Made by a program: the position numbers and the translations under genes. Of a stretch of DNA of 64,000 nt, positions 15,101-30,100 are shown piece after piece. The notes beneath the pieces are model-generated. The model was given only the letters and a program-made list of their open reading frames with translations, ran no database searches and had not been told where the DNA came from. The stretch's first letter is position 1; each line of letters starts with the position of its first letter. Source of the DNA: Atriophallophorus winterbourni (lineage: Eukaryota; Platyhelminthes; Trematoda; Plagiorchiida; Microphallidae); the NCBI GenBank assembly GCA_013407085.1, contig JACCGJ010001858.1:124001-188000 (forward strand). Direction: 5' to 3'.

Positions 15101-18100
15101 ATTCAAGACACTGGTGTCGATCTCCACTTCTGTGAATAAAACAAATTGATCAAAATCATTTCTCCTACCGCAACTCATTTTTATCCACCCGAAGCCATTA
15201 CTTTATTTCCTATTCAAGAACTAATAAATTCAGAAACTCTATTGGTCCATACCTAGCACGATACATGGTTAATCAATTGATGGCTGTTTCAGATGCGTCT
15301 GGCAATGTGATAACTGATGTTGAGATATCGTGTATTTTCTAGCTTCATTTTCTAATTTCATTCACGTCACTCTAGGCCCGGGTAACCTGACAGTATTTGG
15401 TCCCATGTATAGTATTTGTTGTGCGAAACTTCGCTTTGATCAAGCTTGTGTGATTTTATACATTTCACATCTTCTTATTAGCTTTGTGGTGAAATTAATT
15501 TAGTTGCTGAAAATTCGTGTACACGAATAAAGTCATTTCCTCTTCTTCTTCTTCAACTCACTTCAAGTTTCCTTCATAACTAAAGGTACATTTCAACGAC
15601 ACCTCAACATCCTCAACCACGTAGGTGATGGGATCCATGTAGAATTCTACCACACTCTTGTCTGAAATTCGTCAAAAAAATGTAATCAGATAAAAAATTA
15701 TGAATGGTTTAAGTGTTGTTAACTAAAATAATGGCTTTAGTTGTGTACTTTAGACTTAGATTCCGAATCCGCTCGCTTTTGCTGCTGCTTCATTCTGCTG
15801 TTTCGAACGAAAAACCCTACTCTCATCAGATCATCTTTGTGTGCAAAGAGTGTAATCACTTTTTGTTAGCGTACAAGAGTCCGGATACCGCGTCTTTTGC
15901 ATAGACCTTCAGGCTTTACGCTTATTATTAACAACAACTGATTTGCTCGTGGCTCTGAAGATTGCGACGTCAACCTGAAATCCGAATAGTAAGAACCAGA
16001 CGTTCCAGATTGAGGTTTTCAGACTTTTGTGTTGTAATTTCGTGGTATCATCTTACCACCATTAACAGATGGTCAGTTCGAAACAGTAAAATTCTTATTC
16101 AAATTTTATGGAAGCGACGGAAATTAAAATCCATACATATTTCACCCCATATTAGATGAGCATTTTGGGTACACCATAGAAGGTATTGAACTATACAAAA
16201 ATGGTATACATTGGCGATTGAGTGGTGTCATTTGAGCATCTCCATACACCACGCAAAAATAAATCCCTAAAAGCACCTGGAAATGTAAGTACCCAAATAA
16301 AGGCATGTTTGTTTTTTCTTAACATCGATTATATTATTGAACATGGATTGAGTTGCCGGAATAAGGGAATATTTGCTTCGAATCGAAACTTCATGAAATC
16401 AAATTCTGAATATATTCGAAGATTTATTGTGTTTATTGAAACTAATTTTACTGTCATCCCCTGATGATGACAGACTGTCAGAAACCGGTTGTGAGGTTTA
16501 GGTTGCGTTAATGTCAGAAAATCGATGCACATTTCATTTATTATAGTATCAAGCACTTAACACAGTATCTATTTATTTGGTGCTTTAAATAACACCTTAT
16601 TCGGCAAACTCTCAGCAGTGATGTATAAATGATTGGAATGTAGTGAGCCAATAATTTGGTTGTAATGTGACTTAGTTTACACGAATTTATAACTTCAATA
16701 TGAATTTAACGTCTCGTTTACTGATGGATGTGTTGGCACACTTGATAATGAGTATATTCAGCAATTTATACTTAAATCCGTTAACACTGATGGGAATATA
16801 TGCCTTGTAAGAACACTTTGACTATTCCATTTAAACACCATCGAAGTTGTATAAACAAGAGTTGTTTTAAGAAGGTGAACAGTTTAATCTCCAATCTGAT
16901 TCGGACTTTCTACCAGAGGATGTGTTCACTTTCGGTCACAGACTTGCCATAACCTGAGAGTGTTTTATTCCATGTGCAGTCTATGAATGTGCGACAAGTT
17001 GCCTTGTGCTGTCATTCATTCATTCTTGGTCGGTGCCCAAAAACGTGCCACGAAGACTTTGCTGAAACATTTTAAAAAGCTGAAGCAATACCGACCGAAT
17101 TTATTGACGACTAGTTCTAGATCCCTCAGTGTATTGGCTAACATCAATATTAAGTTCGATCTTAGTTGATTGTCCTCTGGTTTCCCGCTAAGATCGCGAC
17201 GCCATCGTATGCGAGAGAATCAATGAAATGTTGACAATTGTCATTAATGCAAAATTATTTTTTAGCTTCTTAATTCATGTTAACAAGTGAATCAAAACCT
17301 AGCCAATTTCAGGTAACTCATGACAATTAACCACTGTTTCCTTGCAAGACGATTCACTGCATCCTGCGGAGTATAAGAAGTTTATGTGTTATATTCAAGT
17401 AGAAACTATAAATTGATAGAATTGGAATGATAGTCAAATTGTTTGCCAACAGTGAAAAATACAACTCAAAGGCTCTGGGATCCTTAATTGCACGCGCTTA
17501 GAATAAATAGGGTTTACGCAGAATGTTTGAATTAAATACTTATGTACGTTAATTGCGATGTTTCACCCACACTCCATGAACTTATACTGAACTACCATTT
17601 TCCATCATTAGTAGAACACAGAAAGATTAGTTTTTGGGAGGCTTCAATATGTTTCTTACATACATTTTTGATTGGATCATTAGTTGCTTGTCGAGTATTG
17701 ATTATATTACGAACATTCACGAAAGCTAAATTCCTATTGTCATGTATATGATGTAATATGAACGTTGTTCCACATCGCAAAAACTGGTGAACCGGTGACC
17801 AAAGTAATTTGTTGCTCACATCCCAATCTCTTACACACCACTACCGGTTTCTGGCTGTTTGCCGTCGTCAGGTGAAGACAGTAAGATCAGGTTCAGTGCG
17901 CATACCAAATATTTCTGCATTGTATTTCTGGATTCATTCATTCAAGTATAGAATGATTCTGGGTCAATCGATGATGCGCACATAGATGACCAATGGTTTG
18001 TTATTTCTCCGTACGCTTGATATGTAACTTGGTGACGAGAAAATTCTGTGCAGTTTGCGAAATTGTTGTTCATTTAAGCCAGTGAGCCATTTATCGATTA

Positions 18101-21100
18101 AGCTATAATAGAAATTTATGGTTTCCAATATTCTTTTATTAGCTACGCCTCATTAATGATCAATAGTATGAGGCGACTGAGAAATTTTCATAGCTAAATT
18201 CCAGAATAACAAACTATTATGTGTGGAAAGAAGTTGTTTAAGTTAACGGTTAGAGTACTTTTAGATAACGTTACACTTCAACGTAGTAGGACATATTTGT
18301 TACCAATAGGTGAATCTTATTCATGAAAAAATGTTTGTAATGTATCGGTTAGAGAAGTTTATTGGTAACGTTTCCCTTCTGACAAAGAAGCTCCGTCATA
18401 GCAAGGGTGTTAGTACGAACAGTGATTCGGTTTGTATTACATTTACTTGACCAATCCTGAGATGGTTAAGAACCGCACAAACCATGGTGGGCACTGAGCT
18501 TGTTAATATAGGCAGGCGAGATTAAGATCGATTGACACACGACCAGCTCTGTTGTTGGCCTCCTTCGGTCGTTGTCGACCCTGGTTGTACATCACAATCG
18601 CGTGAATGTTCAAGTTTTGCAGCTTTTGGAATGACTAAACAGTCTCTATATGCTGAATAATCCCTTATAATTGTTTTGGTCGCGGTGAGTGTGAATGACA
18701 TCTGCTAATAGATTAGCTTGGTTGCGTTATCATTACGCACACTAGTAGTCACGTACGTTAAAGTTTACCGCTAAAGAACCAAACTTCAGATTGTGGAGAT
18801 ATCAGCCCCATCCATCTTGTTGACCACATTTCTACCAGCCTTTGTTATCTCAATCCTTGAGATTCGTAACCATATATATCTGCGCTATTCACGATTTGAC
18901 TTATTCCCTTTGACGCGTCCTTAACGTAAGGTATCGTAAATGTTGCATGCCAAACGCTTTTCTTTTTCGGCGCTGCGTGTACCCGTTTCAATTGGCGTTT
19001 AATCAGGCGTTTATGGTAACCATGATCAGCAAGCCGTCTACTAACTTCTAGATGGGTTCATTTTTATGGATGGCATGGTTGCAAAAGTGTTCAGCTTTGT
19101 AGAACAAGGATTTCGCAACTGAGTTAAATAAAACTTAAATTAAAAAATAAAGGCTTACTGAACCTGATCTTACTGTCTCCACCTGATGACGGCAAACAGT
19201 CAGAAACCGGTACTGGTGTGCAAGGGATGGGGATGTGAGCACCACAATACATTGAATTAAATACCGTTTGAGGGTGCCCAGAGGAGTACCTTCAGACTGC
19301 ATCCGTGTCGCTTGGTTTACGATAGACCGTAGTTCTTATTTTACCGTTCTGCTTTTGTGCAAAACAGTATAAGAATGAGAGTGTCCCTTCTATCGACTCA
19401 ATTCCTTTTGTATTCTGGATTTTGGGATCAAATGTTTTGAGGTAGCTTTGAAATGCTTTTATCTTTTCGCGTTTTATGATGACGAATATATCATAGACAT
19501 AGCACCACCATACTGTTGGTCTGAGAGCTTCATTTTTGGACTAACTCAGCAAAATGCTCCATGTACCTATTCGCTAACACTTGGAAAATAGGTGAGGCTA
19601 TCGCTAAATATTCCTTGTATAACTGCCATTCAAACAAGAAGCGGTTCATATTTAGACAAATCGCTTCACCTTTGACGATGTGCTGTACACTCATGTTTGT
19701 ACGATATATCAAGGACGCGTCCGAGTTTAGTGCATTTCTTGCTAATTCCAGAGCGCTAGTGTTGTCCACAATCGTGAAATAAGCACTGAAGTCTAAGCTT
19801 ACCATCATGTTATCATCCTTAAGCGTTACGGCGCTTAAGAGACGAACAAAATCAATAGCGTTCTTAATGAAGAATTCATCTTACCCACCAGCCGTTTCAA
19901 CAACTGAGGGAGATATTTAGCTATTTTGTGTGTTGGGAGATCACATTTCATCTACGTTGGAACGCAGGGGTACACTAAACCTATGTATCTTTGGGAGTCC
20001 ATAGAAACTGGATGTTTGAGCAGATTTCGGGTATAACATAGACCAAAATCCTTGACAAAGTTCGTCCTTTATTCCGCGAAGATATCTCGAAATCACCCTA
20101 TTACGGTTATTCATTATCATCTTATTTCTACCGCGTTAAAAAGTTCATAACGACCTTCAGCAAGGTGTGACTCAACCTTAACTCTATAATTACTTTTCGT
20201 AAGTATCACCATGGATTTGACCTCATCGGCCATAATGACTACTATTCCCTCTTCGCGTTAAATCGATAACGCGAGTGGTACAACCGTAAATGAAACGACT
20301 CCATGCTAAGGTGGTGAATGCAGTCAACAAGGTAGATGGTGTGTATATCACTGAGATCCGGCGTTCGGTTATGCAGCGCTGAATATCGATGCCGGTAACG
20401 TTACCTCGCTATAATGCCAAGCATCATATTGCCGAGTTCTCTGCTTCATCAACTTCATTTACCCGACTCAGCAATTTTGAACAACTCTTATATAGTCATC
20501 GTCATATTGTTTAATGCTCAACTTTAACCTAACACCATTGCATTGCCCAAATTGAGGCTATGTCATGTAACTAATAGGTATCTGATCACGTTTGAATCAG
20601 CAATTGAAGTTCGATCATTTGTTTCAGGGATGTGCTTAGGCACGCTTTCGTTGTGTTATGATTACGGAATCAATTTTCTTGGACGTCAACCCATGCAAAT
20701 ACGAAGGCATTCGTTGAATTACATTGTGTAGACGCCATTCGTGACGCTCAATAAAGGTCTGTTTCCGTGACGTGAAACAATGTCAGATCGTTAGTGGTTA
20801 TTACCAAAATTTCAGGTCACAGTTATGAACGCATAATACACGTTTTTACTATACGGTATTGATGAGCAAATTGATGTGTTGCTCACATCCCCCGCAATTA
20901 CACTCCACTACCGGTTTCTGGCTGTTTGCCGTTATCAGGCGGAGACAGTAAGATTAGTTTCAGTGAGCCTTGAAACAGTGGATAAATGGTTAACAATGTT
21001 ATACTTGAATGCCAGTGTTTGAACATCGTGGTTCGTTGTACGAACCCTATGCAACAGTGGCATTCAAGTTTAACCTTTTTATTATTTATCCACTGTTTCA

Positions 21101-24100
21101 AGGCTCAATGAACCTAATATTACTGTATTCACCTTATGACGGCAAACAGCCAGAAACCAGTATTGGAGTGTAAGTGCGGTGGATGTGAGCAACACATTAC
21201 TCTGGTCATTCATACGCCGACTATGAATGTGGCGTGCCCCCTTCCTGTGTTGTGACTCAACCTGCCCCATCAGTATTTATGTGATCTTCTGTAAACTACA
21301 TTTTGTGCGAACGATAGAATGCTTAAAAAAAATTATAATATAAAATATACATTCGTTGGTTCGTTGTACGAACCCTATGCAACAGTGGCATTCAAGTAAA
21401 ACCTTGGTATTGATTAACATTTTACCTAAAATATACAAAACGTATCTTGCTAAGTTTTCTTTGATTTCATTCATGTTTATTTCATGTTTAGCAGTTGTCG
21501 CTCAGCATAACCTTTCGGAAGAGCGTTGTTGATGAGCCCTCGCTAGCTTCATAATGAACCAGTTTCCATTCTAATACAGGTATCCTCTCTTATAGAAAAT
21601 AGACGAAGCTGTGAAAATAAATACTGCCTTGTATGAGCGAATTTGCATTTTAGTACAGCATTCGTATTCATGCATTTTCAACAGAATGGACTTTTCATCG
21701 TTTCATTTAATTTCCTCGCCAAGCAGTTAAATTCTGGCCCATAAGCATGTTCCCAATTGCAGATACATACTGCGGCGAATCATCAATTCCTTATTCGTAT
21801 TTCAGCTTTGAAGGATAAAGTATCAGGTACACAAAAAAGCGTCGATTTAAACAATACAGAAGTGTCAAGACAGGATATTAAACCGTGTGGCAAACGCCAA
21901 GCTGTCGAAATTGCTAAGACAGTTCAGCTTGTGGTCAATAAGGTGGATGGAGCAGAAGTATCCACAATCTGATGCACAGCACTGATGCGAGAGTAAGTTT
22001 GCCTTGGAATGGCAAATCTTCTGTGGCCCGAGCGAAACGTTGCATTGAAACTGCCCTAACCGGTTGCACAATTTTTTTCACCAGTATGAGTACACGATCG
22101 CAACTCAAGCTAGTTTAACTTAATGTGGATTTGGATTCACATCAACCAATACGTCTATTTCAAAGCCAAATGTAATATTATTCACAGATGTACATGGTCA
22201 TCTAATGCTTGGTTTTTTTCAATTTGCATACTTCAAACTTTGAACAATTAAGCATTATTTAATAAAAACACCGGGTACATATTGTTTCGATTTATTTATT
22301 GGATGGTAACTTTCGAATCCTTCTGTTTTATCAAACTATTAAAATTTTATTCATGGAAGATTTTTGAAACTGGTAGTAAAACGGTAGATAGACAATTAAA
22401 TGATTTAGTCGGACATTATATCACCCGTAAGCAGTGTGCAAAATGTTGTTTGCAATTATTCCATGAAAGTAATGTGATCAATATCCGTTTTTGCCATTTT
22501 TCAAGCACGATCTATAAAAGAATGTTGCAAGAGGATTGGTGTCACACATCAAAATAATCAATAAACTTCTTTCGGATTTTTTCCCGGATGTAATCAAAAA
22601 CCAAGAGAAAAATGAGTACGAAGTTACGGTCAACATGTGACCTGGATAAAAAAAGATTTTTTCTATTTAATTTGATTTTTTATTAACAATGTATTTTTAA
22701 GTATGGTCGTGACTTTAGGAATCATTCATTGAGAGTATAGCTATTGATTTATCTATCCAGCAAAACGTGGTCTTGAATGGCCAAACAATATTATCATTTC
22801 ACATTTTTCACCGCGCTATGGATCTTCAACGCAGGTAAGCCACGGTGTCACCTAGCGGTAATTTTCTAACCTTTTAGCAAATTTACATGAACACATGCCA
22901 TGCTAGTGAAGTCGATCCATGATCGTGGTTTCGCCTACGTGATTTGGCATCCTCTAGATTACTGAGAGTGTGCTTTGAGCCGAATAGATGCGGTACGCGA
23001 AATATTACCTAGTCGTGTTCCCTGCCCGGGCTATCATCCTCGTTCTGACGAACCTTCAGTGTCAGAAGCGACATCTTTCTACTCTAACCTGTTGCATACA
23101 AATTTATCTTCATCTGCAAGTTGAAATTCAACTTGATGATTTTTACCAAGATAAGTTCAACAACAAGTGCATTGAAGCACATTTGACTGTTTGGAATCTC
23201 TTGACAGCATGATGGTTAAGTTTAATTTTAATTCAGAGTCTACAATGGAGTAGTATATGAAGTCGGAAAAGCAGGTCGGAATCACACGACCGGTTTCGTA
23301 CTTGTTGCCAGTTATCACGCCACTATTCACTGACCCGATATTTGAAACTCAATATTTATTTGCGAGGGTAGAATTCCGAATTTGCAACTTAAAATTTGGC
23401 TTGATTAATTGTAACTTTGGCATTAGGCTATGACTAATTTTCATTCTCCTCATACCATTTATTAACAATGTGGTTGAAATACTAATAAAACGGACATCAT
23501 AAAGTATCTATCAAGGTTAAATCGATGGATTACAGGACAATAATTATGCAACTTCTACAGAAGTTTCTTGGAATAGCCTAACATGCAAACAGGGGGATCG
23601 ACTGAGCGTTGGACATCAATATGCGTACAGTGCTTGATTCATAATCTTTCTATAATTGAGTAAGTGAATCCAGTTCTTCAATCAAGAAATAATCTGAATG
23701 CAGTAGTTTTTGTGATATCTACCAGTGTTTCTATAACATTTTGGTTCCGAAGCGATAGAAGTTTAAATTTCGGTTATTCTGTATTGCATAAATCCATATT
23801 AACTAGGTTCAGTCTACGAAAAATAATTAAATCAGAATTGATCATATGAAACAATCTAACGCATTAACTAAACTTATTTAAACGTTGATATTTTTACTGA
23901 GATTTATTTTCATGAAACACACTTCAACTTATTCGAAATAGAATTAAATTCCTTCAGCTAATTGTTTTAAAATGCTAAAAAATGTGTTGAATTATCAGTG
24001 TTGATATTATCACGAAACCTTTGGTTCTATTGAAAAAATTCGTACAACATATAGCAAAATTATAATTTCGACCTACCATTAGTTTGAACTGGTGGTTCGA

Positions 24101-27100
24101 ATGACCCCAGCCCAAGAGGACAGGTAGTAACAACACACCACCCAACATTTTCAGCTTTTATTCTCAATAATTCTTGAATGAGCTGACTTCATTTGTTGCG
24201 ATTTATACGATAAGCACATCTCATACGTGTGGCGTTACTCATTGGCCGTTAGATGGAATGCAACTTAGATGAGCTTCGCCGCTATAACCCCGTGAATTGT
24301 ACGGAACTTATGCACACAATTTATTGAACGTAGTCCTTCGGTGCAGTGGTGCTTTGTCTGCTCAAACGTACAACGCACACATTCTCAGTGATTTTTTGCA
24401 TAAAAATAAAGATAAACTGAAGGGGATGAAAATATTTTAACGCGGTGTTTTAATACAATGAGATGCACTTCATTGTTGTGATGGCTAGATAAATAATCTG
24501 AATGATATTCTAAATTTGGATAGTTTGTCCGGAACCACTTCTATTTGTGGCGATTTTTCTTCTTTTCTGCAATTGTGCTGATCATAATAATGAATTTTTC
24601 AAATGACACTCTTACGAAATTACGTGAAAAAAATCGGCGCTAAACAAATTGTCTTGATCGTAAATGGTTAAACCTTTTAGACGTTTCTAATAATGATAGA
24701 CAGCGGTGTTACGAAGTAATAAGGTGTAATGTAAAATTAATGTAATGTAATGAAAGTAATTGGGGAAGGAAAACCCTTATCTCAATTCTCCACTGCCTTT
24801 GTGGCTACATCCAATCATGGAAAAGGCTTCAGGAGTCAACCTCGAGGAAAAATCCGGAGCCGGAGTCCCGTTAGGCAGTCCGAAGTTTTTTTTACAACTT
24901 CGCCCTGCCAACTTCTGCGACGGCATCGTTGTCCAAACGTATCAGCCTAGCTGTTCCTTTGGTTCCGATGGTGCCGTGGAGAGGGAGCACTTGCTGCATG
25001 GGCAACAGCTAGTTCTCCACTTTGAACTGCCCTGGCGTACATCACAACGCACCAATGGAGAGGACACTCCATTCCGCTTCTGCGGATAATAACACGGGAA
25101 GCAGCAGATACCGGTTAAAAGCTATGGCTCGATTGGCGTAGAGCTCAGCGCCTGGGGCTGCTTTCGACGGTGGGAGAGACTTTCAGGTCTCATTGGACGG
25201 CTACCGCCCGCCTCAAGCTGGGCAGCCCCCAGCCAATATGGTGCCGTCTCGCCACGGTCTGCTATCCTCATTGGGTGCATGGGGATTAGGAATCAACCGA
25301 CAAGCAGACTGTTATTTCCGCACCAGCGAAACCAACTACGAAAAAACAAATGTCATTTCTGAAACTGGGAACCTGGAACGTCCGGTCCATGCTTCCTGGA
25401 TTTCACGACGACGTCTCGAATATCAGAGGCGTAAGAAAATCTGCTGTTATTAACAACGAGTTAAAGAGACTAAAGGTCGACGTGGCAGCCCTACAAGAGA
25501 CGCGATTACCAGACACTGGTAAGCTGACAGAAAGAGATTACACGTTTTTTTGGAAAGGAAGGGGTTCTGATGAGCCTCGACTGCATGGAGTTGGGTTTGC
25601 CGTTCGAAACGACCTTCTAAAAGCAACTGAACCGAGCAGCAGCGGGAGCGAACGGATTTGGACTCTAAATCTGAGGTGCATTACTGGTACCATTACGTTG
25701 GTAAACGTTTATGCGCCGACGCTCTCTGCGACGACTACTGAAAAAGACGCTTTTTATTACAACCTCGCAACAGTCCTGAAAAACGTGCCACAAAGAAACT
25801 GTGTAGTGGTATTGGGTGATTTCAATGCTAGAGTTGGTGCGGATTACGAATCTTGGCAAAACTGTCTCGGGAAATTCGGTGTAGGTAAAACTAATGAAAA
25901 TGGACTACGCCTTTTAGAATTATGCACACAGTTCAGTCTCTGTGTTAGTAACACTTTCTTTCAAACAAAACCACAGCATAAGGTCTCTTGGAAACATCCT
26001 CGCTCTAAGCACTGGCACCAGCTTGATCTTATCTTGTTAGGCGCACTAATATAGGAAGCGTACTTCTCACCAGATCATATCAAAGCGCAGACTGTGACAC
26101 TGATCATTCACTGGTTTGTGCAAAACTGAAGCTTTCCGACACGAGATTTCACCGCACCAAATTGTCTGGTAAGCCTAGGATTGACGTCACCCGCATGTGC
26201 GAACCTAATCTAGCTGCGCGATTTGCAAAAGCCTTCACAGCCGAGTTCAGCAAGACAACCCCACTTGAATCGGCTTCAGAAAACTGGGAATCGATTAAAA
26301 ACAGCATATGCCGAGTCGCACTTTCCACTTTCGGTCCGAAGAAAGCTCGAACGAGCGACTGGTTCGAAGCAAAAGCTTCTGAGATGACTGCTGTGTTGGA
26401 TGAGAAACGGTCAGCATTCTTGAGGTTCAAAGGTATGCCAACAGATGAAAACTTACGACTTTTAAGAGCAGCCAGAAATAAGGTCCAACAGACTGCAAGG
26501 CGATGTGCAAATGACTACTGGACAGAAATTAGCCTTAGTATCCAAAAAGCTGCGGATACTGGAAATTTTCACGGCATGTATGATGGGATCAAGAGAGCCA
26601 TTGGTCCAAACAAACATAAAATGGCTCCCATTAAGTCTGTATCTGGTGACCCGATTGTGGACAAAACTCAGCAGATGGAAAGATGGGTAGAGCACTTCTC
26701 CTCCCTCTACTCTAGGGACAGTACGGTTTTACCACATGTATTTGAAAATTTCGAGCGGTTGCCGACTATTGAATATCTAGATACTCCCCCTACTCTTGAT
26801 GAGCTCAATAGAGCAATCGACCGCTTAGCGAATGGGAAGGCCCCTGGTGACGATGGAATTCCACCTGAGCTCATCAAATGCGGTAGAGCAGCATTATTAC
26901 AACCGCTTCACCATTTGCTTCTTCAGTGCTGGCAGGAGGAGTGTGTCCCACAAGAGATGCGAGACACAAAGATCATCACGCTATTCAAGAATAAAGGAGA
27001 TAGAGGCGACTGCAACAATTACAGAGGAATCTCCCTTCTGAATGTTGTAGGCAAATTGTTTGCTAAAGTCTTACAGATCCGGCTGCAAGTTTTAGCTGAT

Positions 27101-30100
27101 AGAATTTACTCCGAATCTCAATGTGGCTTTCGCAAGGGAAGATCGACCGTTGACATGATCTTCTCCCTAAGACAACTTCAAGAAAAGTGTCGGGAACAGC
27201 GTATGCCATTATACGCTGTTTTTATTGATTTAACGAAGGCATTCGACTACGTCAGCAGGGAGGGTCTTTTCAAAATGCTTAATTTGATAGGCTGCCCACC
27301 AAGACTGCTAAAGCTCGTTATTTCGTTCCACTCAGGCATGAAGGGCTCAGTCCATTTTAACGGTTTCAGCTCAGAAGTCTTTGAAATTCGCCGAGGCGTC
27401 AAACAAGGGTGTGTTCTGGCTCCCACGCTGTTCGGCATTTTCTTTGCTCTACTTCTGAAGTACGCTTTCAGGACGAGAACAGAAGGTATTTACTTACGCA
27501 CGCGAAATGATGGCAAGCTTTTCAACCTAAACCGGTTGAGAGCACAAACCAAGGCACGAAATGTGCTAATCCGTGACCTGCTGTTTGCCGACGATGCAGC
27601 CTTTATTGCTCACTCCCAGGAGCACCTTCAGTCTCTAATGGACTGTTTTTCGTCGGCATGCAAAGACTTTGGTCTAACAATAAGCATGAGCAAGACCAAA
27701 GTCCTTAGCCAAGGGACTGTATCGCCTCCCATCATAACTGTTGGAAACTGTCAGCTTGAATCAGTACATCAGTTCACATACCTTGGTTCAACCATTGCGG
27801 ATAACCTCTCGCTAGACACGGAGATTGATAAGCGAATTGGCAGAGCAGCTGTCATTCTGTCCCGTTTGAACTCTCGTGTTTGGGGTAACCGCAAGCTGAC
27901 TGTAAAGACGAAAATGATGGTGTACAGCGCGTGCGTACTGAACGCTTTACTGTACGGCAGTGAAACCTGGACCACCCACGCAAGACACGAACGGAAGCTG
28001 AATGCTTTCCATCTACGAAGCATCCGTCGTATCTTGAACATATCGTGGATGGACAGAGTGACTAATGCTGAAGTGCTTTTAAAAGCTGGTCTACAGAGCA
28101 TGTTCACTCTATTGCGACAGCGCCGCCTGCGCTGGCTTGGTCATGTCTATAGAATGGAAAATGGTCGTATTCCGAAAGATCTACTCTATGGTGAGTTGCA
28201 ACTAGGAAGTCGACCATTGGGCAGACCGCACTTGCGGTACAAAGACGTTTGTAAAAGAGATATGAAAGCTCTTGGCATTGACCCGGCGAGTTGGGAAGAA
28301 CTTGCTCTCGACCGCTCACATTGGAGGCACTGTGTAAAGCGTCGTCTGCATGCTGGGGAGGAGCAGATACAGCTCTTGGCAGCTGAACGCAGATCACGCC
28401 GCCGACGTGCAACTAACGCAATACAACCGAGTTCTGACTATCGTTGCCAGCGCTGCGGGAGAGATTGTTCCTCCCGAATCGGACTGTTTAGTCACTCAAA
28501 AGCTGCAAAACTTGAACTTTCACGCGTTTGTGATGTACATCCATGGTCGACATCGACCGAAGGAGGCCAACAACAACAACAATGAAAGTAATAATAGTGG
28601 AGCTGCATTGTGGTTCAAAATATTGATACAAATAAATTTGAGTAAGAATAGATAAGTCGATAATGAGTGATTTAATCAAGTGAACGCTAACAATTGTGGT
28701 CCTACTAAAGTTATCATGTCTCGATTACATCTCTATTTGATTTAGAAAGTAATTAACTTAATGGTTCAAGAAAATCAAGCGAATCATCTACAGTGTTATC
28801 AACTAGATAAAAAGGCTGAAGGTCAACGTGGTTACCCTGCAAAAGGCGCGCATACAAAACGCTGGTATGCTAACAGACAGAGATTATATATTTTTGGAAT
28901 GGAAGGGGTTCTGATGGACCTCGACTGCATAAGGTTAAGTTTGCCGTGTAAAACAGCCTTCTAAGAGTAGCAGAAACAAGCAGCAACGAAATTGAACGGA
29001 TTGAGACTTCAAATTTAAAGTTCAATACTGTTACTATTACGTTGGTCACCATTTATGCTTTGGGACCATTTATATATCTTCACTATAGTCCTTCAGTTCA
29101 TGCCACTGTATTACACGAAGGTTTCGTGTATCACGCCAGGATCACCAATTTGTAGTAGACTAACTACTGCAATAACGTCCCATGAAGGTAGGAGAAAATA
29201 CACAGGACTGTGAAGATTTTATTGCGGTAGTCAAAACGTGTACAACGGTACAGAATGGCAATCACGTAGCACGTGTGAACGGAACACAATTCAAGGTCAT
29301 TAGTGTTTTTGTCCAGTAAAACACAGTTGTTAAACCAACGAAAATCTGTGTGGTGGTACAGTGGAATTTCTTGGCAGAATTGGTGCAGAGCACAATTGTT
29401 GGCCAAACGGTTATGAAAAGTTTGGTTAGGTAGTACAAATGAAAATAGACAGTACCGTTTCGGAATATTTCACGAAGTTTAAACTTAGTGTTAGCGAAGT
29501 TTTACACGCTATTCGAATTTTTGTGCTTTTCTGCTAAATCATGATATTAGGAGAACATTTGGTGTTCGCTTACGCACATGCTGTGATGGTAAGCTTTTCA
29601 AATTGAACCCTTTATAACCACAAAGAAAGGTACGGAATATGGTAATCCGTGACTTGCTGTTGCCCGGGGACACAGCCATTACCAATCGCTTTGAAGAACA
29701 CCTTCTTTACTGGATTCGTCGGACAGTATAGACTTTGAAATAAAATTCAGAATGAACAAGACCAAATTTCTTGGGAACGAGACTATATCGCCTCCCATCA
29801 TCACGGTCGAAAACTGCCAGATTTAACCAGTACATCATTTCACATAACTTGGTTCAAACTCTGCGAATAACCTCTCATTAGACACGGAGATTCATAAGCC
29901 TATTGACATACCAGCCATTATGTTGTCTATCGGAAGACCACAAGTTGAATGTGACAACGACGATCGTGGTAAAGAACGTGTGCGTACTGATTATTTTACT
30001 ATACGGCAGTGAAACCTGGACCATCCACGCATCAATGAACGAATGCTTATTGGTTAGTTATTATCCCGATTATCAAAATGATAGTTTGAAGTAGTACGAT

